From Bacteroides intestinalis DSM 17393 (lineage in GTDB: Bacteria > Bacteroidota > Bacteroidia > Bacteroidales > Bacteroidaceae): 64,000 nt of DNA. This document shows positions 1 to 9,322 of the stretch, piece by piece. The translations under genes and the position numbers were made by a program. Location of the stretch: positions 1,674,001 to 1,738,000 of the forward strand of contig NZ_ABJL02000008.1 of the NCBI RefSeq assembly GCF_000172175.1, read 5' to 3'. Each line of letters opens with the position of its first letter. Within the stretch, counting starts at the first letter, position 1. The notes below the pieces were generated by a model. The model was not told the DNA's origin. It saw only the letters and a list, made by a program, of their open reading frames with translations, and made no database searches.

Positions 1-992
1 TTTACTTCAGTAGAATTAGAAGCAAACTGACGCTTAATGACATTCAGATTATCGAACAAGGGCTGCATGTAAGGTGCCACTTTCTCTTTTGCATCACCCG
101 GTAGGAAGCCAATGTCTTTATTGGATAGAGCAACAATCGGACGTGCCAGCAGAATCTGTTTATAATCATTCATCTGACTAAGGGCAGCTGCTAAAGCTAG
201 CAGAGTCTTTCCTGTACCAGCTTTACCCGTCAGAGCAACCAACTTAATATTAGGATCAGTCAACACTTCGAAAGCAAAACTTTGTTCAGCATTTCTGGGT
301 TCAATACCATAATTCTTTGTTTTATTTACCCGGCAGATTGTATGTGTAAAAGGATTGTAACGTGCAAGAACACTATTCCTGTCACTCTTCAGGATAAAAC
401 ATTCATTCGGGTGAATAATATCTTTGAAATCAAACTCACTGATATCCAGTCCTTCTCTGGAAGAATAAATTCGGTCTATTAAAGCAGGATCAATTCCTTC
501 GAATACCTCATTTGACTTTTCAAATATATCCACATTTATCACCTTGTCGTTGATATAATCTTCACAAAGCAGACCTATGGAACGTGCTTTCATCCGGAGG
601 TTCACATCCTTAGTCACCAGGATGGTTTTCATGTCCTTCTTCTGGCGCGTCAGCCAGTCCACTACAGCCAGAATCTTATGATCGGGAATACGCTCGGGGA
701 ATGAATCGAACACATCCGGAGCATCCACCGAACCGGCTATCACAAATAAACTTCCCAGACCTTCGCCCAGAGAGGCACCTTTATTGAAAAGATTGTCATC
801 GGTAACTAAATCGAGTTCACGGAGAAATTCACGGGCATTGAAGTTAATCTGTTCATTCCCTTTCTTGAATTTGTCCAATTCTTCAAGAACTACGATGGGA
901 AGATAAATGTCGTTCTCTTGGAAATTCTTAAGACAGTTATAGTCGTGAAGGATTACATTCGTATCAATCACAAAATTTTTCTTTGTTCCCAT
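1..992 (-). CDS. PhoH-like PIN-domain ATPase (partial, C-terminus outside window)
   Basis: The reading frame starts at the ATG whose complement is at 990-992 and stays open to the window edge, so about 330 N-terminal residues are present. The start reads MGTKKNFVIDTNVILHD, typical of a PIN ribonuclease-like domain with its first acidic metal ligand. Around residue 255 a Walker A motif GKAGTGKT is visible, which marks the PhoH ATPase domain. PIN-PhoH fusions (the YlaK type) are thought to act as ATP-dependent RNA helicase/nucleases in the cytoplasm; the exact substrate is not known from sequence. It is divergent from folC, with about 180 bp between the two starts. Confidence 0.9.
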   Translation of the reverse strand, partial: MGTKKNFVIDTNVILHDYNCLKNFQENDIYLPIVVLEELDKFKKGNEQINFNAREFLRELDLVTDDNLFNKGASLGEGLGSLFVIAGSVDAPDVFDSFPERIPDHKILAVVDWLTRQKKDMKTILVTKDVNLRMKARSIGLLCEDYINDKVINVDIFEKSNEVFEGIDPALIDRIYSSREGLDISEFDFKDIIHPNECFILKSDRNSVLARYNPFTHTICRVNKTKNYGIEPRNAEQSFAFEVLTDPNIKLVALTGKAGTGKTLLALAAALSQMNDYKQILLARPIVALSNKDIGFLPGDAKEKVAPYMQPLFDNLNVIKRQFASNSTEV

Positions 993-1058
993 ACTCTTTT
1001 AGATTTAAATTGTTGATATATTTGCCTCCAAGCGAAGATAAGCTACACATCGACATAA

Positions 1059-1078
1059 AAAATGAACAAGTTCATTTT
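1059..1078. promoter_or_regulatory. Perfect palindrome in the PhoH/folC divergent promoter region
   Basis: Two 9-bp arms, AAAATGAAC and GTTCATTTT, are separated by AA. The element ends about 20 bp upstream of the folC -7 box, so it covers the place where a -33 element would lie. Its symmetry and position suit a dimeric repressor operator, but no regulator is identified. Confidence 0.4.
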
Positions 1079-1098
1079 ATTCTGCTCTCAGTTTGCAT

Positions 1099-1106
1099 TA
1101 TCTTTG
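1099..1106 (+). promoter_or_regulatory. Predicted folC promoter, -7 box TATCTTTG
   Basis: The octamer matches the Bacteroides -7 consensus TAnnTTTG and lies about 64 bp upstream of the folC ATG. No good TTTG -33 element is visible at 19-21 bp; that position is occupied by the palindrome at 1059-1078. Confidence 0.5.
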
Positions 1107-1169
1107 CAGCTTCTAAGATAGGAATTAAAAAGAGAGAATGGCTTGCTTTCTCGTTAAATATTTTAAAAG

Positions 1170-2423
1170 ATGGATTATCAGAACACTTTATTATACTTAT
1201 ATAACAGTGTCCCCATGTTTCAACAGGTGGGAAGTTCAGCATATAAGGAAGGTTTAGAGAATACACTGGCACTGGACGAACACTTCGGACATCCGCACCG
1301 GAACTTCCACAGCATCCATGTAGGGGGAACTAATGGAAAAGGCTCATGTTCGCACACGCTTGCTGCCATTTTGCAGGAAGCAGGATATCGGGTAGGACTT
1401 TACACTTCTCCACACCTTGTAGACTTCCGCGAGCGTATTCGGGTGAATGGACAATCCATCCCGAAAGAGTATGTAGTCCGATTTGTAGAAAAAGAACGAA
1501 ATTTCTTTGAACCTCTACATCCCTCTTTCTTTGAATTGACTACTGCCATGGCATTCCGTTATTTCGCCAATGAACATGTAGATGTAGCAGTTATTGAAGT
1601 AGGACTGGGTGGAAGACTGGATTGTACCAATATTATACATCCTGATTTATGTATTATCACCAATATAAGTTTCGATCATACCCAGTTCCTCGGTAATACA
1701 TTAGAGAAGATAGCAAGCGAAAAAGCCGGTATTATCAAAAGCGGAATACCCGTTGTGATCGGAGAAACTACTCCCGAAACAAAACCTGTATTTACAAAAA
1801 AGGCTCGCGAAGTGGATGCGCCCATTTTCTTTGCAGAAGAAAACCAAAAAGATGAATACCCCGGATTGGAATGTGAACTGAAAGGATTATACCAAACTAA
1901 GAATACCCATACTTTACTCACAGCCATCGCACAGCTACAACAAGCCGGATACAATCTGAGTGAGCAAGCTGTCCGTAGTGGTTTTGCCCATGTCTGTGAA
2001 CTAACCGGACTGATGGGACGTTGGCAGAAATTGCAGGACGCCCCTACTCTGATATGTGATACCGGACACAATGTAGGTGGTATCACCTATATCACAGAGC
2101 AGTTGAAACAGCAATCTTACCGAAAGTTGCATTTCATTATAGGTATGGTGAATGACAAAGACATACATGGGGTATTGGCATTGCTGCCCAAAGACGCTGA
2201 ATATTACTTCACGAAAGCCAGCGTCAAACGTGCATTACCCGAAAATGAACTTTCACGGCTTGCCTCTGAAGCCGGATTACAAGGAAGTTGTTACCCGGAT
2301 GTCCCTTCCGCCGTGCAGGCGGCACAAGAAAAAAGCCTCCCGGAAGACTTTATCTTCGTAGGAGGCAGTAGCTTTATTGTTGCTGACCTGTTAGCGAACC
2401 GCGATACACTCGATCTCCACTAA
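1170..2423 (+). CDS. folC: Bifunctional folylpolyglutamate synthase / dihydrofolate synthase
   Basis: FolC adds glutamate to dihydropteroate and to folates in the cytoplasm, using ATP. The 417-residue product has the usual length. Near residue 53 it has the P-loop GGTNGKGS, followed by the TSPHLVDFRERI segment and the SFDHTQFLG stretch of the Mur ligase-like fold; the C-terminal domain carries the CDTGHNVGG motif. The ATG at 1170 gives the expected N-terminus MDYQNTLLYLY. The last 33 bases overlap the 3' end of the convergent ridA gene. Identification is secure. Confidence 0.96.
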   Translation: MDYQNTLLYLYNSVPMFQQVGSSAYKEGLENTLALDEHFGHPHRNFHSIHVGGTNGKGSCSHTLAAILQEAGYRVGLYTSPHLVDFRERIRVNGQSIPKEYVVRFVEKERNFFEPLHPSFFELTTAMAFRYFANEHVDVAVIEVGLGGRLDCTNIIHPDLCIITNISFDHTQFLGNTLEKIASEKAGIIKSGIPVVIGETTPETKPVFTKKAREVDAPIFFAEENQKDEYPGLECELKGLYQTKNTHTLLTAIAQLQQAGYNLSEQAVRSGFAHVCELTGLMGRWQKLQDAPTLICDTGHNVGGITYITEQLKQQSYRKLHFIIGMVNDKDIHGVLALLPKDAEYYFTKASVKRALPENELSRLASEAGLQGSCYPDVPSAVQAAQEKSLPEDFIFVGGSSFIVADLLANRDTLDLH

Positions 2424-2765
2424 AGCATCCTTAGGCAGAGCTTTCACTGCAACAGCCGAACGAGCAGGGAAATCACCATCAAAATAGGTGGCATATACTT
2501 TATTCATATCTGCAAACAATGACATATCTTGCAGGAAAACAGTAGTCTTGACAATATTTGCCATCGTCAAACCTGCTTCTCCAAGGATATGCTTAACATT
2601 CTCCAATGACTGGCGGGCCTGTGCTTCAGCCCCTTCTGCCATCTGTCCGGTAGCTGCATCAATAGGCAACTGACCAGATACAAATATCATTCCATTCGCT
2701 TCGATAGCCTGGCTGTAAGGACCGATAGCTCCCGGTGCTTTCTGACTGCAAATTACTTTTTTCAT
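2391..2765 (-). CDS. ridA: RidA family enamine/imine deaminase
   Basis: At 124 residues this is a full-length RidA (YjgF/UK114) protein. RidA trimers hydrolyse reactive 2-aminoacrylate and other enamine/imine intermediates from PLP enzymes to keto acids and ammonia. Visible family signatures are GAIGPYSQAI near the start, the central FVSGQLPID stretch, the conserved arginine in FPARSAV, and the LVEIECIAV ending. It is convergent with folC and shares 33 bp with it at the 3' ends. Confidence 0.93.
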   Translation of the reverse strand: MKKVICSQKAPGAIGPYSQAIEANGMIFVSGQLPIDAATGQMAEGAEAQARQSLENVKHILGEAGLTMANIVKTTVFLQDMSLFADMNKVYATYFDGDFPARSAVAVKALPKDALVEIECIAVR

Positions 2766-2950
2766 TCCAATAATATTTTAATATTCAACAATTTACGATT
2801 TATGCAAGAAAAAAAACAGATATTCTATGCAGTATTCTGCAACTTCATGCATTTACCTAATAGGATTATACACAAAAGAAAAATTCACTTATACCTGTTT
2901 TAAAAACCTAGACTTAGCTAATTCTTTTTTGACACGGGAGTTTCCCGATA

Positions 2951-2982
2951 AAGGCTCGGCTTGTGAAAGCAGAGCCTTTTTT
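2951..2982. terminator. Hairpin between ridA and the TPR/trypsin-like gene
   Basis: AAGGCTC pairs with GAGCCTT, with a T-tract on the plus-strand side and a weaker T-run on the minus side. It lies 25 bp beyond the stop of the minus-strand gene ending at 3007, so it probably ends that transcript. Confidence 0.5.
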
Positions 2983-3006
2983 ACAGACATATCATCTGTA
3001 TTGCAA

Positions 3007-4710
3007 CTACTTACAATGCTTCTCAATCAAGGCATCAACGTTCGGATCACCCAGCTCTTTTGCTTTCGCAAAACTAGCACAAGCCTCCTTATTCTGCTTC
3101 AACTGCAATTGTGCAACTCCCATCAAACGATAAGCTTCAGCATATTTAGGATCAATTGTCAAGGCATCTTTCAGAACTTTAATAGCTTCTTCATTTCTAC
3201 CCACGCGAATATTCACCGCAGCAAGTTCCGAACGATAAGTCAACTCTTTCGGATTAAGTTCAATTGCTTTTGCCATATCATCCAACGCACGTTGGAATTG
3301 TTTTGCTTGGAAAGCGGCTTGTTCACGGTAATAGTAAAACACATCATTCACATTACCACGCACAGCTTTATAATATTCATCATAATCAAGCATTGCATTA
3401 CGCCCCTGTCCGGCATTCATGCGTGCTTGGGCACGTTCCAACAGATAAGGGGCAGCATCTTCAGTGTACGGTTGCAGGCAATGTGCTATACAGCTATCCA
3501 TCAAAGCCAACACTTCTTCCGGAGCTGCTTCCATCAATTCTTTTGTCTTAGCAGCACTAAAGAATGTAGCAGGAGAAACAATATTGGTTTTATTTACTTT
3601 CTCATAGCTGGCAAGAGCTGCTGCATAGTCTTTTTTAGCAAACTGAATATCACCTTCCAACTGAACATAAACCGGAAGTTCCTCAATTGCTATTGCTTTA
3701 CGAACTTCATCCAATGCTTTGTCATATGTCCAATCTTTATAGGTGGTTTCCGGTTTAGTCAACTGATAATTATAAATTAATTTGGCACGATTGAAGTATG
3801 CATCATCTTTCTTTTGTGCTACCTCAAGTGCTTTATCTATATCAGCAGCCACCTTATCCATCGAACTTATTTCTTTCGACAAATACATTTGACTGTTGGC
3901 ACGACGAAAATAACCATCGGCACTATTAGGATACTGGGCAATAAAATCATTCAGCAATTCGGCATATTGCTCCGGAGTTTGCTGTGAAGAAGCCATATAA
4001 AGATATACCAACGCTTGTTCTTCTGTATCAGGTAACGCTTTCTTAATGCCAATACTTGATAAAGCATGATCATTAAAAGAAAGAGGACTGATCTTCTGAG
4101 ACATAGCATAATCAGCGCCTACCGCATAGCAAATGGTAGCTGTATCTTTTCCTGAAGATTTCTGTGCAAGACCGAAAACTTGTCCGTCAGCAGTCATTAC
4201 CGGACAACTTACCATCTTGTCTTTCAGATGCATATCAAGCGTATAATAATGGTATTGTCCCTCTACCTTAGATTCTTCTTTTACCTGTCCGGCAGTATAA
4301 GAACGGTCCTTTTGTGTAGAATAAGGCAACAAGTAGACACTTGTACCTACAGTCGGAGCCGTAGGAGATACCACTAATGCAGGTACTTTTTTCCCTGAGA
4401 TCGCTACACGGAACTTCACAACATCGTACATATCGTTTGCTCCCATGATAACTTCCACAGGCATTTGTTCGCCCTCTGAATTAATGACTACGGCACGTTG
4501 CGCACCTTTAAACAGACTATAATCAGACAGAGCCATTCCATCCTCGGTAACAAAAAATCCGTTTCCCGTATTGAGTATCTTATCACTCTCGTCGTATGTG
4601 ACTACCGAGAAAACAGCACGCTTGGCTTTTTCCACCCATTTGGGTGCCTGAGCTACACTCCACTGTGCCAGCAAACAGAGGGTGAGTGTCAACAACAAGT
4701 TCTTTTTCAT
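3007..4710 (-). CDS. Exported TPR protein with a degenerate trypsin-like domain
   Basis: The 567-residue protein has a cleavable signal peptide (about residues 1-20, ending SVAQA). Residues 30-210 look like a DegP/trypsin-like protease fold (TGNGFFVTEDGMALS, later a GQVFGLAQ stretch). Residues 240-567 are tetratricopeptide repeats. The segment that normally holds the catalytic histidine (NYHV) reads DYSL, and the usual GNSGGP serine loop reads KMVSCPV, so the catalytic His and Ser both appear lost. It is probably a non-proteolytic periplasmic scaffold or binding protein. It lies 3 bp downstream of rlmB on the same strand and is likely cotranscribed. Confidence 0.75.
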   Translation of the reverse strand: MKKNLLLTLTLCLLAQWSVAQAPKWVEKAKRAVFSVVTYDESDKILNTGNGFFVTEDGMALSDYSLFKGAQRAVVINSEGEQMPVEVIMGANDMYDVVKFRVAISGKKVPALVVSPTAPTVGTSVYLLPYSTQKDRSYTAGQVKEESKVEGQYHYYTLDMHLKDKMVSCPVMTADGQVFGLAQKSSGKDTATICYAVGADYAMSQKISPLSFNDHALSSIGIKKALPDTEEQALVYLYMASSQQTPEQYAELLNDFIAQYPNSADGYFRRANSQMYLSKEISSMDKVAADIDKALEVAQKKDDAYFNRAKLIYNYQLTKPETTYKDWTYDKALDEVRKAIAIEELPVYVQLEGDIQFAKKDYAAALASYEKVNKTNIVSPATFFSAAKTKELMEAAPEEVLALMDSCIAHCLQPYTEDAAPYLLERAQARMNAGQGRNAMLDYDEYYKAVRGNVNDVFYYYREQAAFQAKQFQRALDDMAKAIELNPKELTYRSELAAVNIRVGRNEEAIKVLKDALTIDPKYAEAYRLMGVAQLQLKQNKEACASFAKAKELGDPNVDALIEKHCK

Positions 4711-4713
4711 ATC

Positions 4714-5454
4714 TTAGTTGGTTCTTTGTTTCACAGCTTCATAAATCAAAATACCTGCCGCAACAGAAACATTGAGCGACTCGATAGTACCCAGCATCGG
4801 GATTTTCACCCATTCATCACAAAGAGCCAAGTTCTCATAGGAAACGCCTTTATCCTCAGCTCCCATTATGATACACATCGGTCCTGTATAATCAGCTTTA
4901 GTATAATCATAGTCCCCCTTTTCCGTAGCTGCCACAATGCGGAAACCACTATCCTTGAGATATTGCAATGTAGTCTTCAGATTCTGCTCACGACAAACCG
5001 GCAGCACATGCAAGGCTCCGGCAGATGTTTTCATTGCATCTGCATTCACCGTTACACTTCCTTTAGCAGGAATAATAACAGCATCTACCGCTGCACACTC
5101 ACAGGTACGGGCTATAGCACCAAAGTTACGAACATCGGTCACACCATCCAACATGACGAACAACGGATTCTTGCCCTCTTCGAAAAGAAAGGGCACCAAA
5201 TCTTCTGTCTTCTGATACGTAACGGATGAAATAAAAGCAATCACCCCTTGATGGTTCTTACGGGTAATGCGGTTAATGCGTTCCACCGGAACACGTTGCA
5301 CCGGAATCAAAGTTCCTTTTAGTGCAGCAAAAAGTTCTTTGGATAAATCGCTCTGAATGTCTTTCTTCACCAGAATCTTATCGATTTCCTTTCCTGCCTG
5401 TATTGCTTCTATCACAGCGCGAACGCCGAAAATCATTTCACTCTTATCAACCAT
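4714..5454 (-). CDS. rlmB: 23S rRNA (guanosine-2'-O-)-methyltransferase, RlmB/TrmH family
   Basis: The 246-residue SPOUT-class methyltransferase has an N-terminal L30e-like substrate domain (to about residue 75, ending NHQGVIAF). The catalytic knot domain shows the three TrmH motifs: DGVTDVRNFGAIARTCE, IIMGAEDKGV and IPMLGTIESLNVSVA. RlmB methylates G2251 of E. coli 23S rRNA; the exact position in this organism is an inference. It sits between recN (37 bp upstream) and the TPR gene (3 bp downstream). Confidence 0.92.
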   Translation of the reverse strand: MVDKSEMIFGVRAVIEAIQAGKEIDKILVKKDIQSDLSKELFAALKGTLIPVQRVPVERINRITRKNHQGVIAFISSVTYQKTEDLVPFLFEEGKNPLFVMLDGVTDVRNFGAIARTCECAAVDAVIIPAKGSVTVNADAMKTSAGALHVLPVCREQNLKTTLQYLKDSGFRIVAATEKGDYDYTKADYTGPMCIIMGAEDKGVSYENLALCDEWVKIPMLGTIESLNVSVAAGILIYEAVKQRTN

Positions 5455-5491
5455 CTTTGAGAATTAAAAATTAATAATTTAAAATTAAAGG

Positions 5492-7156
5492 CTATCTTTT
5501 GATACCAAGAAGCGCCTTTGCATTATTCAAAGCAGCTTCTGTCAAAGTAGCCCCACTTAGCATATGGGCTATTTCCTCTACCCTCTCCTCATCTGCCAGA
5601 CTGCGTATGTGGCTGTTGGTTTCGGTTTCGTTATCTTGCTTATATACTTTATAATGTGCACATCCGCGTGCAGCAATTTGCGGCAAATGAGTAATACTGA
5701 TTACCTGGCGATCCTGTTCGCCCATTTCCTGCATAATATCCGCCATACGATCGGCAATCTCACCGGATACTCCTGTATCTATTTCATCGAATACAATAGT
5801 GGGCAATTTCACCGCACCGGCTATCATGGCCTTGATGGACAGCATGACACGTGCAATTTCACCACCGGAAGCTACCGATGAAATGCTTTGCAATGCGCCG
5901 TTCTTATTGGCAGAAAAGAGAAAATTTACAGTATCTTCACCGTGTACGCCAGGTTCTTTTCTCATTCCCATTTCCACCTGAAAACGCACATTAGGCATAC
6001 CCAACGGAACCAAACGTGAAGCCATCTGCTTCTCCACTTCACGGGCAGCACCGGTACGGGCTTTGGTAAGAACAGCAGCCTGCTTTTTCACCTTATTATA
6101 TAAGGTATCGCAAAGAGTGGTCAACTCACCGATACGTTCATCATAAGAAGTAATGGCGGCCAACTTTGCTGCATATTCCTCAGTAAGCGCCAACAACTCT
6201 TCTACGGTAGTTACTCTATGCTTTTGCTGTAAGGTATAAATCAGATTCAACCGATCATTCACCTCTTCCAGACGCTCAGGGTTAAACTCGACATCCTCTT
6301 CCTGAGAAGAAACCTCCTGAGAAACATCTTTCAATTCAATATATGTACTTTCCAGACGTTCAGCAAGTTCTGTAGCCGGAGAATAGACCTTTTGCAGACC
6401 AAGCATTGTATTCAGACTTTCCTTCAACCCAGCCAGCAAACCGCCTTCATCAGAGGTCAGCAACTGCCCGACACGGAACAAACCGGCCTTTATTTCTTCA
6501 GCATGGCTCAATGTGTCCGTCTCTTGTTCCAGTTCTTCCTGTTCACCTGCAGATAAATTCGCTTCTTCCAACTGTTCCAACTGGAAACGGATATAGTCTT
6601 CATCTGCCTTATTCTGCTCAGCACGGGCTATAAGATCAGCCAGATCCTGTTGTGTCTGCTTCCATTCTCTGTACAAAGATTGATAAACGGAAAGTTGTTC
6701 ATCATTATGAGACAATATATCGAGTACATTCAACTGGAATCCTTCTTTATTCAACAAAAGATTCTGGTGCTGAGAGTGCACGTCAATTAACTGTTCACCC
6801 AGTTCTTTCATTTGTACAAGCGAAGCCGGAGTATCATTGATAAATGCACGGCTTTTGCCGGATGCATACACCTCACGACGCAAGATACACTCTTCTTCAT
6901 ATTCCAGTTCATTCTCTTCAAAAAAAGGCTCCATACCATAAGCTGAAATATCAAAACGGGCCTCAATCACACACTTCGATGCACCCTGGCGAATGGCTTT
7001 TACTTCGGCACGCTGACCCAGCAACAAGCCGATAGCACCCAGTATGATAGACTTACCGGCACCCGTCTCACCCGTGATAACGGAGAAACCTGCACCAAAG
7101 CTAATATCAAGCTTTTCTATAAGCGCGTAATTCTGTATGTAAAGCGAACGTAACAT
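5492..7156 (-). CDS. recN: DNA repair ATPase RecN
   Basis: RecN is an SMC-like ATPase that acts at DNA double-strand breaks. The 554-residue length fits. The N-terminal lobe has the P-loop GETGAGKS near residue 32. A long coiled-coil region rich in Glu/Leu/Gln occupies roughly 150-370. The C-terminal lobe has the SGGE signature in ASGGEIARV and Walker B in IVFDEIDTGVSG. The gene order coaBC - DUF4835 - recN on one strand is common in Bacteroidota. Confidence 0.95.
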   Translation of the reverse strand: MLRSLYIQNYALIEKLDISFGAGFSVITGETGAGKSIILGAIGLLLGQRAEVKAIRQGASKCVIEARFDISAYGMEPFFEENELEYEEECILRREVYASGKSRAFINDTPASLVQMKELGEQLIDVHSQHQNLLLNKEGFQLNVLDILSHNDEQLSVYQSLYREWKQTQQDLADLIARAEQNKADEDYIRFQLEQLEEANLSAGEQEELEQETDTLSHAEEIKAGLFRVGQLLTSDEGGLLAGLKESLNTMLGLQKVYSPATELAERLESTYIELKDVSQEVSSQEEDVEFNPERLEEVNDRLNLIYTLQQKHRVTTVEELLALTEEYAAKLAAITSYDERIGELTTLCDTLYNKVKKQAAVLTKARTGAAREVEKQMASRLVPLGMPNVRFQVEMGMRKEPGVHGEDTVNFLFSANKNGALQSISSVASGGEIARVMLSIKAMIAGAVKLPTIVFDEIDTGVSGEIADRMADIMQEMGEQDRQVISITHLPQIAARGCAHYKVYKQDNETETNSHIRSLADEERVEEIAHMLSGATLTEAALNNAKALLGIKR

Positions 7157-7192
7157 GACTTATTTACAATTTTAAATCTTACCCACTTCCTA

Positions 7193-8095
7193 TTATTGTT
7201 TTATCTTTTCCCACTCGGTAGTCAGCGAAGGATTGACAGAAGAAAGCAGCTCACAAACCTCTTCCTTTTCCTTCATTGCAGCACGGGAATAAAGATTAAT
7301 CAATTCATCTTTTTTTATTTCAGTAAACAAACCGGGCAATGCCGACATAGGTTTATTCTGCTGCGCCTCTTTCAGACCGCTAAGCATAGATGTTATTGTA
7401 GCACGGGCACGGGCAGCATTCACTGAAAGTTCATCCATACCTGTACGATGATACCCATACATCAATTTGCGCAAAGGCGTCATACCATCTTCCAGATAAT
7501 CGGAAACCAACGCATAACGATTCCGACTGCTATCGAACGCTTTCCAACCGGTTTCACCAAGATTCTGTGCAGCTGTTACAATATCTTCAGCCGCCCGAAA
7601 AAACTCCGTACCACCTTGTGGAGCCATCGTGTCCATGTCCAGTCCGATAATCATATAAGCATAGTAAGCAATTACTGCCGTCAGATTACTGTCAATAACA
7701 TTATCCCGCAGTTCCAGCGGATCAAACTCACGATAGTTGAAAGCAACATCCGTATCTTTAAAGCTAAAAACTACCGTCTGATAACCGGATTGCCAGACAG
7801 GGCGTGTAGACTGCACTATCAACTCACATTTCCAACGCCCGTCCGCCTCATTATACTCTTTCACTGTCAAGTTCATAGAGCAACGAATCCGTTCATTCAT
7901 TTCATACTGCGCCTGCGTCCACCGACGGGTATTGATAAACTCCATCAAAGCATTTTCAAGCGTAGTGAAAACCTGCGTACTCGTACCTTGTATCTGAGAA
8001 TAATTCACCGTAAATTTACAATTCAATTCCTGGGCAGCAGACTTTAACACCACCACAACCAGAAACAGAGTCATATAAAGTGTCTTATTCCTCAC
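7193..8095 (-). CDS. DUF4835 family exported protein
   Basis: This 300-residue protein has a signal peptide (MRNKTLYMTLFLVVVVLKSAAQ) and matches the Bacteroidota-only DUF4835 family. Visible features are the ELNCKFTVNYSQIQGT opening and the central block around AYYAYMIIGLDMDT. The biochemical role is unknown; it probably acts in the periplasm or outer membrane. It sits 8 bp downstream of coaBC and 36 bp upstream of recN, a conserved neighbourhood. Confidence 0.85.
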   Translation of the reverse strand: MRNKTLYMTLFLVVVVLKSAAQELNCKFTVNYSQIQGTSTQVFTTLENALMEFINTRRWTQAQYEMNERIRCSMNLTVKEYNEADGRWKCELIVQSTRPVWQSGYQTVVFSFKDTDVAFNYREFDPLELRDNVIDSNLTAVIAYYAYMIIGLDMDTMAPQGGTEFFRAAEDIVTAAQNLGETGWKAFDSSRNRYALVSDYLEDGMTPLRKLMYGYHRTGMDELSVNAARARATITSMLSGLKEAQQNKPMSALPGLFTEIKKDELINLYSRAAMKEKEEVCELLSSVNPSLTTEWEKIKQ

Positions 8096-8103
8096 TAGCT
8101 TAT

Positions 8104-9318
8104 TTACTTATTCTTCAATACTTCCACTAGACGATCTACAATATCCGTAGCTACTTCTGCCTTTGATTTCAACGGAAAGTCCGTCTTACTTTCACGGTCG
8201 ATGATACTGATTTTATTCGTATCGCACCGGAAACCGGCCCCCTTATCATTCAGGGAATTCAACACGATAAAATCCAGATTCTTCCGTTGCAACTTATCTT
8301 CAGCGTTATGCTGTTCGTCATTCGTTTCCAGAGCAAAACCTACCAATACCTGACGTTCTTTCTTCATCTGTCCCAGACAGGCAGCAATGTCTTTCGTAGG
8401 TTTCAAACGCAACGTCATTTCCCCTTCCTTTTCCCGCTTTATCTTGGCATCAGCAACTTGTTCCAGTGTAAAATCGGCAACAGCAGCCGAAAGAATAGCA
8501 GCATCAGCCTCTACAAAAAAGTTACACGCCGTAGCATACATCTGATCTGCCGATTCCACTGCAAACCAATTTGCCGGATATTTCAATTGCTGTTGCACCG
8601 GACCTGATACCATAATAACCTTAGCTCCACGGGCAGCACATTCATCAGCAATAGCAAAACCCATTTTACCGGAAGAATAATTTCCGATGAAACGCACCGG
8701 ATCAATCTTTTCATAAGTAGGTCCGGCAGTGATCATAATGGTCTTACCTCGCAAATCACCTTCTTTCCCAGCAAAATAATTCGCCAGATGCTGAATAATG
8801 ACTTCCGGCTCTTCCATACGTCCCTTACCTACCAGATGGCTGGCAAGTTCTCCCGTGCCCGGTTCTATAATATGATTTCCGTAAGAACGAAGCGTATCCA
8901 GATTCTTTTGTGTAGAAGGGTGGGCATACATATCGAGATCCATGGCAGGTGCCACAAATACCGGAGCTTTAGCCGACAAATAAGTCGTTATCAGCATATT
9001 GTCAGCCACACCGTTGGCCATTTTGCCAATCGTCGAAGCAGTAGCCGGAGCTATAAGCATAGCATCCGCCCATAAACCCAGATCCACATGGCTATTCCAT
9101 GTGCCGTCACGCTGGGCAAAAAACTCACTGATGACCGGTTTACTCGTCAACGCCGAAAGCGTAATTGGAGTTATAAATTCTTTCCCCGCAGGAGTTATGA
9201 CAACCTGTACTTCAGCACCTTGTTTTATCAATCCCCGGATTATATAACAAGCTTTATAGGCAGCAATGCTTCCGGTTATACCTAATACTATTTTCTTCCC
9301 TTTCAGTGTATTCGCCAT
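8104..9318 (-). CDS. coaBC: Bifunctional phosphopantothenoylcysteine decarboxylase / phosphopantothenate-cysteine ligase
   Basis: This cytoplasmic coenzyme A enzyme joins 4'-phosphopantothenate to cysteine and decarboxylates the product. It has 404 residues. The CoaC half (1 to about 190) starts with KKIVLGITGSIAAYKA, has the active-site histidine in WNSHVDLGLWAD, and the FMN-site run APAMDLDMY. The CoaB half starts near GKTIMITAGPTYEKIDPVRFIGN and has the dimer/active-site lysine motif DAKIKRE. The flanking exonuclease start is 4 bp away, so cotranscription is likely. Confidence 0.95.
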   Translation of the reverse strand: MANTLKGKKIVLGITGSIAAYKACYIIRGLIKQGAEVQVVITPAGKEFITPITLSALTSKPVISEFFAQRDGTWNSHVDLGLWADAMLIAPATASTIGKMANGVADNMLITTYLSAKAPVFVAPAMDLDMYAHPSTQKNLDTLRSYGNHIIEPGTGELASHLVGKGRMEEPEVIIQHLANYFAGKEGDLRGKTIMITAGPTYEKIDPVRFIGNYSSGKMGFAIADECAARGAKVIMVSGPVQQQLKYPANWFAVESADQMYATACNFFVEADAAILSAAVADFTLEQVADAKIKREKEGEMTLRLKPTKDIAACLGQMKKERQVLVGFALETNDEQHNAEDKLQRKNLDFIVLNSLNDKGAGFRCDTNKISIIDRESKTDFPLKSKAEVATDIVDRLVEVLKNK

Positions 9319-9322
9319 GATA

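Noticed and set aside
2827..3780. A 317-codon plus-strand frame in the TPR gene region
   Set aside because: It is the antisense of the TPR/trypsin-like gene with low-complexity composition.
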